Positions 1 to 6,477 of a stretch of 18,497 nt of DNA are shown one piece after another. Made by a program: the position numbers and the translations under genes. The notes beneath the pieces are model-generated. The model searched no databases. It was given only the letters and a program-made list of their open reading frames with translations, and was not told the origin of the DNA. This DNA comes from DRQF01 sp964559135 (GTDB taxonomy: Bacteria > Planctomycetota > GCA-002687715 > DRQF01): positions 1 to 18,497 of the forward strand of contig CAZLGG010000076.1 in assembly GCA_964559135.1 (NCBI GenBank). Direction: 5' to 3'. How positions within the stretch are numbered: position 1 is the first letter of the stretch; the number at the start of each line of letters is the position of its first letter.

Positions 1-145
1 TCTCCGGCGGCGGGGCGCGCTGAGGCCGCAGCGGGTCAGTCGGGGAGGACGACGGGCAGCTCGGTGTGGACCGCGCATGACGTCTCGCGCCATGCGGGGC
101 CGGTGGTGGAGCGGGCCCCGCGCACGTCTTGTCCCGAGGGCCGGC
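1..145. other. Left-edge stretch with no supported gene
   Basis: This stretch lies downstream of the msrB stop codon and reaches the window edge. A minus-strand frame is open from an ATG at 93-91 to the edge, but its arginine/proline-rich translation looks like GC-rich noise and no ribosome binding site precedes it. Another minus-strand frame ends in a stop at 36-38 but is mostly a shadow of msrB. I see no RNA gene, repeat or convincing terminator. Confidence 0.5.
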
Positions 146-769
146 TCAGGGTTGCTTCGTGCCCTTGAGAGGCGGGATGGGTTTTCCCTTGGGGATGAAA
201 TTCAGGGCCGCGGAGTTGAGGCAGTAGCGGAGCCCCGTGGGTTTCGGGCCGTCGGGGAAGACGTGACCCAGATGGCCGCCGCAACGGCTGCACCGGATCT
301 CGGTGCGGGTCATGCCCAAGCTGCGATCTTCCACCGTCTTGACGTGGGCCGGGTCGAACGGGCGGTAGAAACTGGGCCAGCCCGATCCCGATTCGAATTT
401 CGTTCCGGACTTGAAGAGCGGGAGACCACAGACCACGCAGACATAGGTGCCGTCGTCGTGGAGGTCCCAATACTTGCCCGTAAAGGCCCGCTCGGTGCCG
501 GACATACACGTGACCTTCAGCTCCTCGGGGTCGAGGTCTTTCGAGAGCTCCTTGACCACGGGCTCAGGCAGCGGTGTGATGTCGAACCCTGATGACGAGA
601 CCTGGTGAGCCTGGACGGGCTCGTTGGACCCAGGTCTGGGATCCGGCTCGGGGGACACGGAGGGTGAGGACGAAGCGTTGTCGTTCATGGGTTTGTCCGG
701 GTGAGATTCGGCGCACGCGAAGAGGGTGAGGGCGACGAGGCCCGCGAGTATCGGCAGAGGCTTGTTCAT
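146..769 (-). CDS. msrB: Exported lipoprotein peptide-methionine (R)-S-oxide reductase MsrB
   Basis: The enzyme reduces methionine-R-sulfoxide in oxidised proteins back to methionine. Of its 207 residues, the first 19 form a lipoprotein signal ending in LFAC, so Cys19 is the likely lipidated residue. A Ser/Pro-rich linker (about 20-75) leads to a full MsrB domain (about 78-196). Two zinc-binding CxxC pairs are visible (C111/C114 and C160/C163), along with GWPSF, HLGHVF and the catalytic Cys in RYCLNSA (C183). The position that often carries the resolving Cys (before GWPSF) holds Ser here. Cys88 in VTCMSGTE is a candidate alternative resolving residue. A GGAGG lies upstream of the ATG, though somewhat far. 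The lipobox implies action outside the cytoplasm, probably repairing envelope proteins. It is divergent from the debranching enzyme gene, and no partner msrA is visible. Confidence 0.93.
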   Translation of the reverse strand: MNKPLPILAGLVALTLFACAESHPDKPMNDNASSSPSVSPEPDPRPGSNEPVQAHQVSSSGFDITPLPEPVVKELSKDLDPEELKVTCMSGTERAFTGKYWDLHDDGTYVCVVCGLPLFKSGTKFESGSGWPSFYRPFDPAHVKTVEDRSLGMTRTEIRCSRCGGHLGHVFPDGPKPTGLRYCLNSAALNFIPKGKPIPPLKGTKQP

Positions 770-875
770 GTTTCCATCCTAACCTCCGGAGGCGCCGTGG
801 GCGCATGTTTTGGCGCACCGATTTCGTAAGTCGCCTGGACGTAGAAGTTTCCGGAAGAGGGACGGACGGGCTAAG

Positions 876-2825
876 ATGACCTTCATGGATAGCTTCGCTC
901 TCCAACCCGTCGGTCTTTCCGACCACACTGCTCTCGACCCGGACGCGGAATGGCTCGAGACGGACGGTTTGGGCGGCTATGCCACGGGGCCCGTGGAAGG
1001 GCCCCGCTCTCGCCGCTATCACGGCTGGCTCATCGCCGCCTTGCGGCCGCCCACCCATCGCACAGCTCTCCTCAAGGACGTCGCGTTCACGCTCTCGGGA
1101 ACGAGCGGAGAGGAAGCGCTTTGGCCCCAGCGATACGAAGGGGACATTCTCGATCCCACCCGCGTCGCCCGGTGCGTCGCGTTCCGATCGGATCCCCATC
1201 CCGGCTGGACCTACGCCTTGGAGGACGGGTCGCTCATCGCCCTCGAGACGCTCATGCCCCGGGGTCGCTCCGCGGTCGTGTTCCGTCTGAGTCGGCTCTC
1301 GGGGCCTGCGCGCGTGTTGCGTTGGCGGCCGTTCCTGGCAGGGGTGGACCATCATCATCTACAGCACGAATCCGCCACGCCGCTCGCTACGACCAAGACG
1401 GCCGAGGGGCGGGTGACCTGGACTTGGGCTGCGCCGCTCCCCACCCTGACGGTGCGTCATGCCGGGCGCTTCGGCGAGGAACCGTTTTGGTATCGGGGCT
1501 TCGACTACGTCTTGGAGGAACGCCGCGGTTTCGACCACCTGGAGGATCTGTGGTCTCCCGGTGAGGGGGAAGCGGAGCTCGGCGACGATCCGGTCTACCT
1601 CTATTTCGAGGCCGGAGACCCGGCGATGCCGTCACGGAGTAACGAGAGCCCCGAGCGAATCTTCTTGGACGAGAAGGCTCGGCGCGAGGAACTCGGCTCG
1701 GCTCTCGATCGCGCCGCGGAGAAGTACTTCGTGGCCCGGGGCGAGGGGCGAAGCGTCGTCGCCGGATATCCCTGGTTCGAGGACTGGGGGAGGGATGCCT
1801 TCATCGCTCTTCGAGGGTTGGCGGTGGCTCGCGACGATCTCGATACGAGCGGAGGCGTCCTTCTCGAATGGACGCGTCATCTCTCGGACGGGATGCTGCC
1901 GAATCGATTTCCGGACCAGGGGGAGAAACCGGAGTATCACTCCGTGGACGCGGCACTTTGGTTCGTCATCGCCGCCCACGAGCATCTGGCCGCCCGCACC
2001 CGGAAGGGAGGCGCCCCTTCGGAGGAGACGGATGTGCTTCATGGGGCCATCCTTTCCATCGTGGACGCCTATGCCGCGGGAACCCGCCACGGGATTGCGG
2101 AGGACGAGGACGGTCTTCTGCGTGCCGGCGAGGTCGACGGTCCTCCCTTGACGTGGATGGATGCCCAGGTCGACGGCCGACCGGTGACCCCACGAGTGGG
2201 CAAGCCCGTGGAAATCCAGGCCCTCTGGTTGACGGCACTGCGCATCGCGGAGTCCGTCGACCCCGATCGCGGGACGTGCTGGAAACGGGCGGCGGAGAGT
2301 TTTCGGCAGCGTTTTTGGAATTCCAAGATCGGGGGGCTCTTCGATGTCGTGGACGTGGATCACGTCTCGGGAACCGTGGACGCTCGACTCCGACCCAACC
2401 AGATTCTCGCCGTGGGCGGACTCCCTTGGAATTGGTTGCCGCGGGATCGGGCCCTCGCGGTGACGACCCTGGTGCGCCGTCGACTGGCCACGGAGGGTGG
2501 GCTCCGATCCCTGGACCGGAGCGACCCTTGGTATCGCGGACGATACGAGGGATCTCCCGCCGAGCGGGATAGTGCCTATCATATGGGGACGGCATGGCTG
2601 TGGCTTTGGGGGCCCTACATGGAAGCCGAGCTGCGCTGCGGCACGGATCCGTCCGCTCTTGCCGGCGCCATGGGGGAATGGAGTCGATGGCTCGAGCGGC
2701 GGGGGCTGGGGCACATCTCGGAACTCGCTGACGGGGATCCGCCCTTCGCTCCACGGGGCGCGCCCTTCCAGGCTTGGTCGCTGGGCGAACTCCTTCGGCT
2801 GCGACGATGGATCCGCCCCCGATAA
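876..2825 (+). CDS. Glycogen debranching enzyme (amylo-alpha-1,6-glucosidase, archaeal/bacterial GDE type)
   Basis: This enzyme is predicted to hydrolyse alpha-1,6 branch points of glycogen or related glucans in the cytoplasm. The product is 649 residues from the ATG at 876. An N-terminal GDE domain (about 20-240) contains EWLETDGLGGYATG and SRRYHGWL. The C-terminal (alpha/alpha)6-barrel domain (about 275-645) carries GYPWFEDWGRDAFIALRGL, TWMDA, KPVEIQALW, LRPNQI and YHMGTAWLWLWGPY. It ends with the family pattern GHISEL...FQAWSLGELLR. The frame stays open upstream to a TTG at 810, but that adds a basic, low-quality extension. ATG 876 or ATG 885 fits the usual start just ahead of the conserved FALQP segment, although the upstream Shine-Dalgarno (GGAAGAGG) is distant. 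No signal peptide is seen. No other glycogen gene is adjacent, so it appears to be a stand-alone locus. Confidence 0.93.
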   Translation: MTFMDSFALQPVGLSDHTALDPDAEWLETDGLGGYATGPVEGPRSRRYHGWLIAALRPPTHRTALLKDVAFTLSGTSGEEALWPQRYEGDILDPTRVARCVAFRSDPHPGWTYALEDGSLIALETLMPRGRSAVVFRLSRLSGPARVLRWRPFLAGVDHHHLQHESATPLATTKTAEGRVTWTWAAPLPTLTVRHAGRFGEEPFWYRGFDYVLEERRGFDHLEDLWSPGEGEAELGDDPVYLYFEAGDPAMPSRSNESPERIFLDEKARREELGSALDRAAEKYFVARGEGRSVVAGYPWFEDWGRDAFIALRGLAVARDDLDTSGGVLLEWTRHLSDGMLPNRFPDQGEKPEYHSVDAALWFVIAAHEHLAARTRKGGAPSEETDVLHGAILSIVDAYAAGTRHGIAEDEDGLLRAGEVDGPPLTWMDAQVDGRPVTPRVGKPVEIQALWLTALRIAESVDPDRGTCWKRAAESFRQRFWNSKIGGLFDVVDVDHVSGTVDARLRPNQILAVGGLPWNWLPRDRALAVTTLVRRRLATEGGLRSLDRSDPWYRGRYEGSPAERDSAYHMGTAWLWLWGPYMEAELRCGTDPSALAGAMGEWSRWLERRGLGHISELADGDPPFAPRGAPFQAWSLGELLRLRRWIRPR

Positions 2826-2936
2826 ACCCCCACATGCTCCCTCAAGTGATTTAGGATCGAGTCCGATGAATGAAGATGCGGGGAGAGCGCGTCCACGTTC
2901 GACCCCCGTGGGAAATTATTCAAGGAGACGACCACC

Positions 2937-3518
2937 ATGTTGCAGCGCATGACGCTGGCTTTGATGTTCTTGGCCGCTTTGAGCGCGTACAGCGTACCGC
3001 GAGCGGATGCCACGATCATCATCAAAAAGACCCTCACTCAGCTCGCAGCCGAATCGGAACGCATCGTCGAAGGCAAGGTCGTCGAACGTACCGCCGCCTA
3101 CGCTCCGGGGACGGGGATCATTTTCACTCACTACCGCCTGCGAATCGCGCGCAACCTCAAGGGGAAAGCCGTCGAGAGCCTCGTCGTTTCCGAGGTCGGC
3201 GGCACCGTCGGCGACATCACTCAGCGTGTCGCCGGGATGCCGCAATACGCTCTCGGAGAAACCGTGCTTCTCATGTTGAAGAAGGATGCACTCGGGCACT
3301 GGAGAACTCATGGTCTCTCGCAGGGGGCCTTCCGGATGAATTGGAATCCGGCCGCGAAGGATTGGGTCATCCGCCTCGACCGCGGCCTTGCGCACGTTTG
3401 GAGCAAGGAGGTCCCCAAGGATCTGCGCTCCGCCACCGACACGGTCGCCCTCGATGATTTCGAGGATGTCGTCGCGGATCTCGTCGCCAAGGGCGCGAAG
3501 AAGAAGGAGAAGAAGTGA
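2937..3518 (+). CDS. Small secreted protein coupled to a matrixin metalloprotease, function unknown
   Basis: The 193-residue product begins with a signal peptide: a hydrophobic stretch at about 5-18, with likely cleavage near ADA at 24-26. The mature part holds a compact domain whose landmarks are ERIVEGKVVE (41-50), a THYRLRIARNLKG segment, and GGTVGDITQRVAGMPQYALG followed by ETVLLML. The pattern 'released/exported with IVxGKV ... LKG ... GG ... F/Y-GExVLLxL' recurs in small secreted proteins of delta-proteobacteria and planctomycetes as I remember them, but I cannot assign a function. The tail is very lysine-rich (KGAKKKEKK). AAGGAGA sits 8 nt before the ATG. The stop codon overlaps the next gene's start in TGATG, so translation is probably coupled to the metalloprotease. 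Inhibitor, chaperone or surface partner of that protease are possible roles, all inferred from context. Confidence 0.85.
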   Translation: MLQRMTLALMFLAALSAYSVPRADATIIIKKTLTQLAAESERIVEGKVVERTAAYAPGTGIIFTHYRLRIARNLKGKAVESLVVSEVGGTVGDITQRVAGMPQYALGETVLLMLKKDALGHWRTHGLSQGAFRMNWNPAAKDWVIRLDRGLAHVWSKEVPKDLRSATDTVALDDFEDVVADLVAKGAKKKEKK

Positions 3519-5290
3519 TGCGTTTCTCCACTCTCGCAGTCGTTCTCGTTTGCTCGGCGACCGCCCTCGCCGGCGGTCCTCGCCGTGGCCCCCAAGCCCT
3601 GGCGATCGCCAACGGCGGCGCCCACGTCATCAACATCCAAACCGTCGGCGGCAACACCGGGTTTGTCACCTGGAGCGGAAGCACGGTGACGTTCATGTAC
3701 AACGACGCCGTCAACAACCTCCCGGCCATTCCCAACGTGGAGGCCGGAAGTACTCCGCAGGCCGCCGGCGATGCAGGCGCCCAGGCATGGGAAGATGCTT
3801 CGGTTTTCGACTTCGTCGATGGCGGGACGACCGCCGTCACGGATGTCGGCACCGACGGAATCAATCTCTTCACGTTCCAGAACACGGCCGCGAACACGGC
3901 GGCCGTCGGCGGCGCACTCGCCATCACGCTGTCGAGTTTCAACAGCAGCCTCAACTTCACCGAGGCGGATATTGTCTTCAATCCCGCGTTCACGTTCAGC
4001 ACGTTGGGCACGGCGGGCTTCTATGACATCCAGTCCATCGCGTGTCACGAGTACGGTCACGCTTTCGGTCTGAACCACAGCGCCGTCTGCTCTTCGACGA
4101 TGTATCCGTTCTCCGGCACGGCCGAGACGCATCAGCGTACTCTCAGCACCGATGATGTCGCGGGCATCAACGGCCTTTATCCGTCGATTCCCCACTTCTG
4201 GGCCACGGGTGTGATCACGGGCACCGTGATGCGCAACTCCGCTGTCGTCTACGGCGCCCATGTGGTGGCTCGCAGCCTCGTCGACGGCGTGACCGTGGCG
4301 GCTGCCATGAGCAAGCCCGACGGGACCTATGAACTCTCCGGCTTGCCCGCGGGCCCCTATGTCATCTACGCGGAGCCCCTGGACGGTCCGGTGGGGGATA
4401 GCAACGTGACGAGTTCGTTCTACACGACGGGCAAGGACACGACGTTCCAAACCACCTTCCTGGGGAGCACCGCCTCTCCGACGCCGGTCAACGTGACTCC
4501 GGCCTCGGTGACGTCGTCCGTGGATCTGACCCTTCCCGCGGCCAACAGCACGCTCAACCTGACGTTCGCCAACGAAGTGGCCGGACCGGGTATGGGCTTC
4601 AGCGCCAACGGCGGCGGATTCGAATTGGCGCCCGGCGCCAATACCTTCGTCATCGTGGCTGGCCCCAGCGTCTCCACCACGGCCGACAGCGCATTCAGCA
4701 TGACTGGAGCGGGAATCACTTTCGGGCCGAGCAGCGTCGAATCCGGCACGTTGGGCTCCGTGACCTACAAGATGTTTCCCGTGGTCGTCGCCGCGGATGC
4801 GCCCCCCGGTCCGAGGGACATCGTGATGGACACGGGCTCCGAGGTGACCGTCTATTGCGGCGTGGTGGACATCCAGCCGGCCGGAACACCGACAGCCAGC
4901 GTCTTCACGTACGGGACGGCCTCCGGCGGCTCGGCCGGAAGCCCGGATCTGGCGTCGGTGGGATTGCCGACTCTCGGCAACACGGGATTCGGCGTGACGG
5001 TGACGAACGGAGTGAGCGGTGAAAACGCCTTTTTCTTCGTGGCGGGCGAACCCGACTATGTGGATACGGGGAACGGCTTGGTGCAGTGGATCGCCATCGA
5101 CCGCGCGAACGTTTTCCCTGGCGTCGTCCTGCAACAGCCGATCGTGGCCAATTCCGCCACCCTGGTCATGGGGGTCCCCAACATCCCCGGGTTGGCCGGT
5201 TACAAGGTCTACGTGCAGGCTTTGCTGTCGGACGCCCTCAATCCCGGCGGAGCCTCCTCGACCAACGCTTTGGTCCTGACCTTGAACTGA
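3518..5290 (+). CDS. Secreted matrixin-type zinc metalloprotease with C-terminal accessory domains
   Basis: The 590-residue product starts with a signal peptide ending around LAGG (17-20). The peptidase domain spans about 45-225 and contains the metzincin zinc site HEYGHAFGLNH (177-187; ligands H177, H181, H187, catalytic E178) and a Met-turn STMYP (M195). These features place it near family M10A. No cysteine-switch propeptide is visible. A carboxypeptidase-regulatory-like beta domain follows (about 232-290), with GTVMRNSAVVYGAHVVA and PDGTYELSGLPAGPYVIYA. Next comes an Ig/IPT-like stretch (about 345-455), then a C-terminal domain (about 462-590) starting YGTASGGSAGSP and ending in a STNALVLTL strand. 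The start is ATG 3518, preceded by AAGGAG at 7 nt; a GTG directly upstream is less likely. It overlaps the previous stop by one base. It is probably extracellular or cell-surface and degrades protein; the substrate is unknown. Confidence 0.92.
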   Translation: MRFSTLAVVLVCSATALAGGPRRGPQALAIANGGAHVINIQTVGGNTGFVTWSGSTVTFMYNDAVNNLPAIPNVEAGSTPQAAGDAGAQAWEDASVFDFVDGGTTAVTDVGTDGINLFTFQNTAANTAAVGGALAITLSSFNSSLNFTEADIVFNPAFTFSTLGTAGFYDIQSIACHEYGHAFGLNHSAVCSSTMYPFSGTAETHQRTLSTDDVAGINGLYPSIPHFWATGVITGTVMRNSAVVYGAHVVARSLVDGVTVAAAMSKPDGTYELSGLPAGPYVIYAEPLDGPVGDSNVTSSFYTTGKDTTFQTTFLGSTASPTPVNVTPASVTSSVDLTLPAANSTLNLTFANEVAGPGMGFSANGGGFELAPGANTFVIVAGPSVSTTADSAFSMTGAGITFGPSSVESGTLGSVTYKMFPVVVAADAPPGPRDIVMDTGSEVTVYCGVVDIQPAGTPTASVFTYGTASGGSAGSPDLASVGLPTLGNTGFGVTVTNGVSGENAFFFVAGEPDYVDTGNGLVQWIAIDRANVFPGVVLQQPIVANSATLVMGVPNIPGLAGYKVYVQALLSDALNPGGASSTNALVLTLN

Positions 5291-5339
5291 CGCCCAGGAC
5301 TCTACAAAACATCCCGTCCCCCCCCACGCGAGGGGACAA

Positions 5340-5388
5340 CCGCCGGCGCCATCAATTCCCCCCCGATGGCTGCCGGCGGCCTTTTTTT
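5340..5388 (+). terminator. Rho-independent terminator after the metalloprotease gene
   Basis: CCGCCGGC (5340-5347) pairs with GCCGGCGG (5372-5379). An inner CCATC/GATGG helix extends the stem past a small internal mismatch, with a loop of C residues. Seven T residues follow directly (5382-5388). This is a textbook intrinsic terminator and it closes the two-gene secreted unit. A smaller GTCCCC/GGGGAC pairing lies just upstream (about 5316-5338). Confidence 0.85.
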
Positions 5389-5522
5389 GCCTCCCGTTCT
5401 CTCACGCCATCTCGCCTTTTTTGTCTATTTCCTCTAAACTTCTCGCCCGACGGCGGGCGTGCTTTTCCCGGACGTGGACGGGAACACCTTTGTCATCCCC
5501 TCGAGAAGTGAAGGAGAGATTC
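5389..5522 (+). other. Leader region of the DUF805 gene
   Basis: About 130 bp lie between the terminator and the DUF805 start codon. The first half is pyrimidine-rich, with runs such as CTTTTTTG. No well-spaced sigma-70 pair could be found. The end holds a strong AAGGAGAG (5511-5518), which sets the ATG at 5523. Confidence 0.4.
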
Positions 5523-5876
5523 ATGAATTGGTATCTCGGAGTGTTGAAGAATTACGCGAAGTTCGACGGTCGGGCGCGGCGGAAAGAATACTGGATGTTC
5601 TTTCTTTTCAACCTGATCATCGGTGCCGTCCTTGCGATTCTCGACAGCGTTCTCTTCGGCGGGGGAGCCGGCCTGCTGTTGATACTCTACATGCTCGCGG
5701 TGATCGTTCCCGGTGTGGCCGTTTCGGTCCGCCGCCTCCACGATACGGACCGGAGTGGGTGGTGGATTCTGGTCAGTCTCGTCCCGTTCGTCGGCGCCAT
5801 CGTCCTTTTGATCTTCATGATTCTCGACGGGACTCCCGGCGAAAACCGGTTCGGACCCAATCCCAAGGGGGCTTAG
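5523..5876 (+). CDS. DUF805 family inner-membrane protein
   Basis: This is a 117-residue small integral membrane protein. It shows the usual DUF805 order: an amphipathic N-terminus with KNYAKFDGRARRKEYW (10-24), then hydrophobic helices at about 24-44, 49-68 and 80-101. The signature VRRLHDTDRSGWW (69-81) lies between the second and third helices, and the tail is DGTPGENRFGPNP. Length and motifs match the family, which has no established biochemical role. The frame is open upstream, but ATG 5523 is chosen because AAGGAGAG lies 5 nt before it and the family consistently starts at this point. It stands alone after a terminator and converges with the minus-strand YacP-like gene, only 20 bp away. 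Confidence 0.93.
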   Translation: MNWYLGVLKNYAKFDGRARRKEYWMFFLFNLIIGAVLAILDSVLFGGGAGLLLILYMLAVIVPGVAVSVRRLHDTDRSGWWILVSLVPFVGAIVLLIFMILDGTPGENRFGPNPKGA

Positions 5877-5896
5877 CGGCTTTCACAGCGAAAGGG

Positions 5897-6412
5897 TCAA
5901 AGGTCGTCCGGCGTCCAGTCCTCGTCCACTCCCATGAAATCGAGCCATTCGTTCACTTCTTTCTTCGAGAGGTGTTGGGGGAGGCTCGTTCTCTCACTTG
6001 AAGATCTGGCTCGACGGCGAGGTGAGCTGGCGGGCGAGACGGATTTCTCAAGGCGCTCGATGAAGCGGGCGACTCCCAACGTTTTCGCTTTCAACTGCCG
6101 CACGCGGAGTCGCAGCTCGCGGTCGTCCGTGACGACCGTGACCTGCTTTCCTCGCCCGCGAGCCCGAAGATCGTTTGCCATGCGGTCGTCGGCCGTGCCT
6201 TCTCGCACGAAGACGGTGACGACGGGTCCTTCCCGTGCTTGAACCAACCCGGGAGGAGGAGGCATTTTCGACGCGTCGAAGTAAACCGTGACCTCGGCCT
6301 TCAGGGATTGCAGTCGGCGAAGAAGGACCTCCCGAGCCCGCTCGAGAGACCCCTCCTGCTCCTGCCACCGATTCCGCAGGATGAGGTTGTAACCGTCAAT
6401 CCAGTATTCCAT
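5897..6412 (-). CDS. YacP/Rae1-like NYN-domain endoribonuclease
   Basis: The 171-residue protein has a PIN-like NYN domain of the YacP type (about 1-122). Acidic residues typical of the metal site are present: IDGYNLI (D6, N9), VYFDA (D46), TADDRM (D75, D76) and VVTDDREL (D96, D97). Bacillus YacP (Rae1) cuts mRNA in the ribosomal A site, so a role in translation-linked RNA decay is plausible but inferred. The C-terminal third (about 123-171) is a basic, low-complexity linker followed by an acidic helix and tail (KKEVNEWLDFMGVDEDW). That part is not in the core family and may bind a partner. The start ATG is preceded only by a weak purine-poor leader, so translation may be weak. It lies 65 bp downstream of the FG-GAP gene on the same strand and could be partly co-transcribed with it. 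Confidence 0.88.
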   Translation of the reverse strand: MEYWIDGYNLILRNRWQEQEGSLERAREVLLRRLQSLKAEVTVYFDASKMPPPPGLVQAREGPVVTVFVREGTADDRMANDLRARGRGKQVTVVTDDRELRLRVRQLKAKTLGVARFIERLEKSVSPASSPRRRARSSSERTSLPQHLSKKEVNEWLDFMGVDEDWTPDDL

Positions 6413-6448
6413 GGCGAGAGCCTAACATGCGTGGCGCCGCCCATGTTC

Positions 6449-6464
6449 TGGCTGGGTCCAGCCA
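6449..6464 (-). terminator. Weak hairpin between the FG-GAP gene and the YacP-like gene
   Basis: TGGCTGG and CCAGCCA are perfect inverted arms separated by GT, in the 65-bp gap after the FG-GAP stop codon. The loop is tight, so the real stem is probably 5-6 bp. No T-tract follows in either direction. It may attenuate transcription or be fortuitous. Confidence 0.25.
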
Positions 6465-6477
6465 TCGCGTCTTCGAT

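Noticed and set aside
77..592. Plus-strand frame opposite msrB
   Set aside because: It is a shadow of msrB, which carries all catalytic and zinc-binding residues.
810..875. Upstream TTG start for the debranching enzyme
   Set aside because: It adds a basic segment not typical of the family, and the conserved N-terminus begins just after ATG 876.
1632..2714. A 360-codon minus-strand frame inside the debranching enzyme gene
   Set aside because: It is antisense to conserved GDE motifs, with no ribosome binding site or known domain.
3308..5134. A 608-codon open frame on the minus strand
   Set aside because: It is antisense to the matrixin gene, whose zinc motif and domain order are unmistakable. 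The antisense translation is Arg/His/Gly-rich noise.
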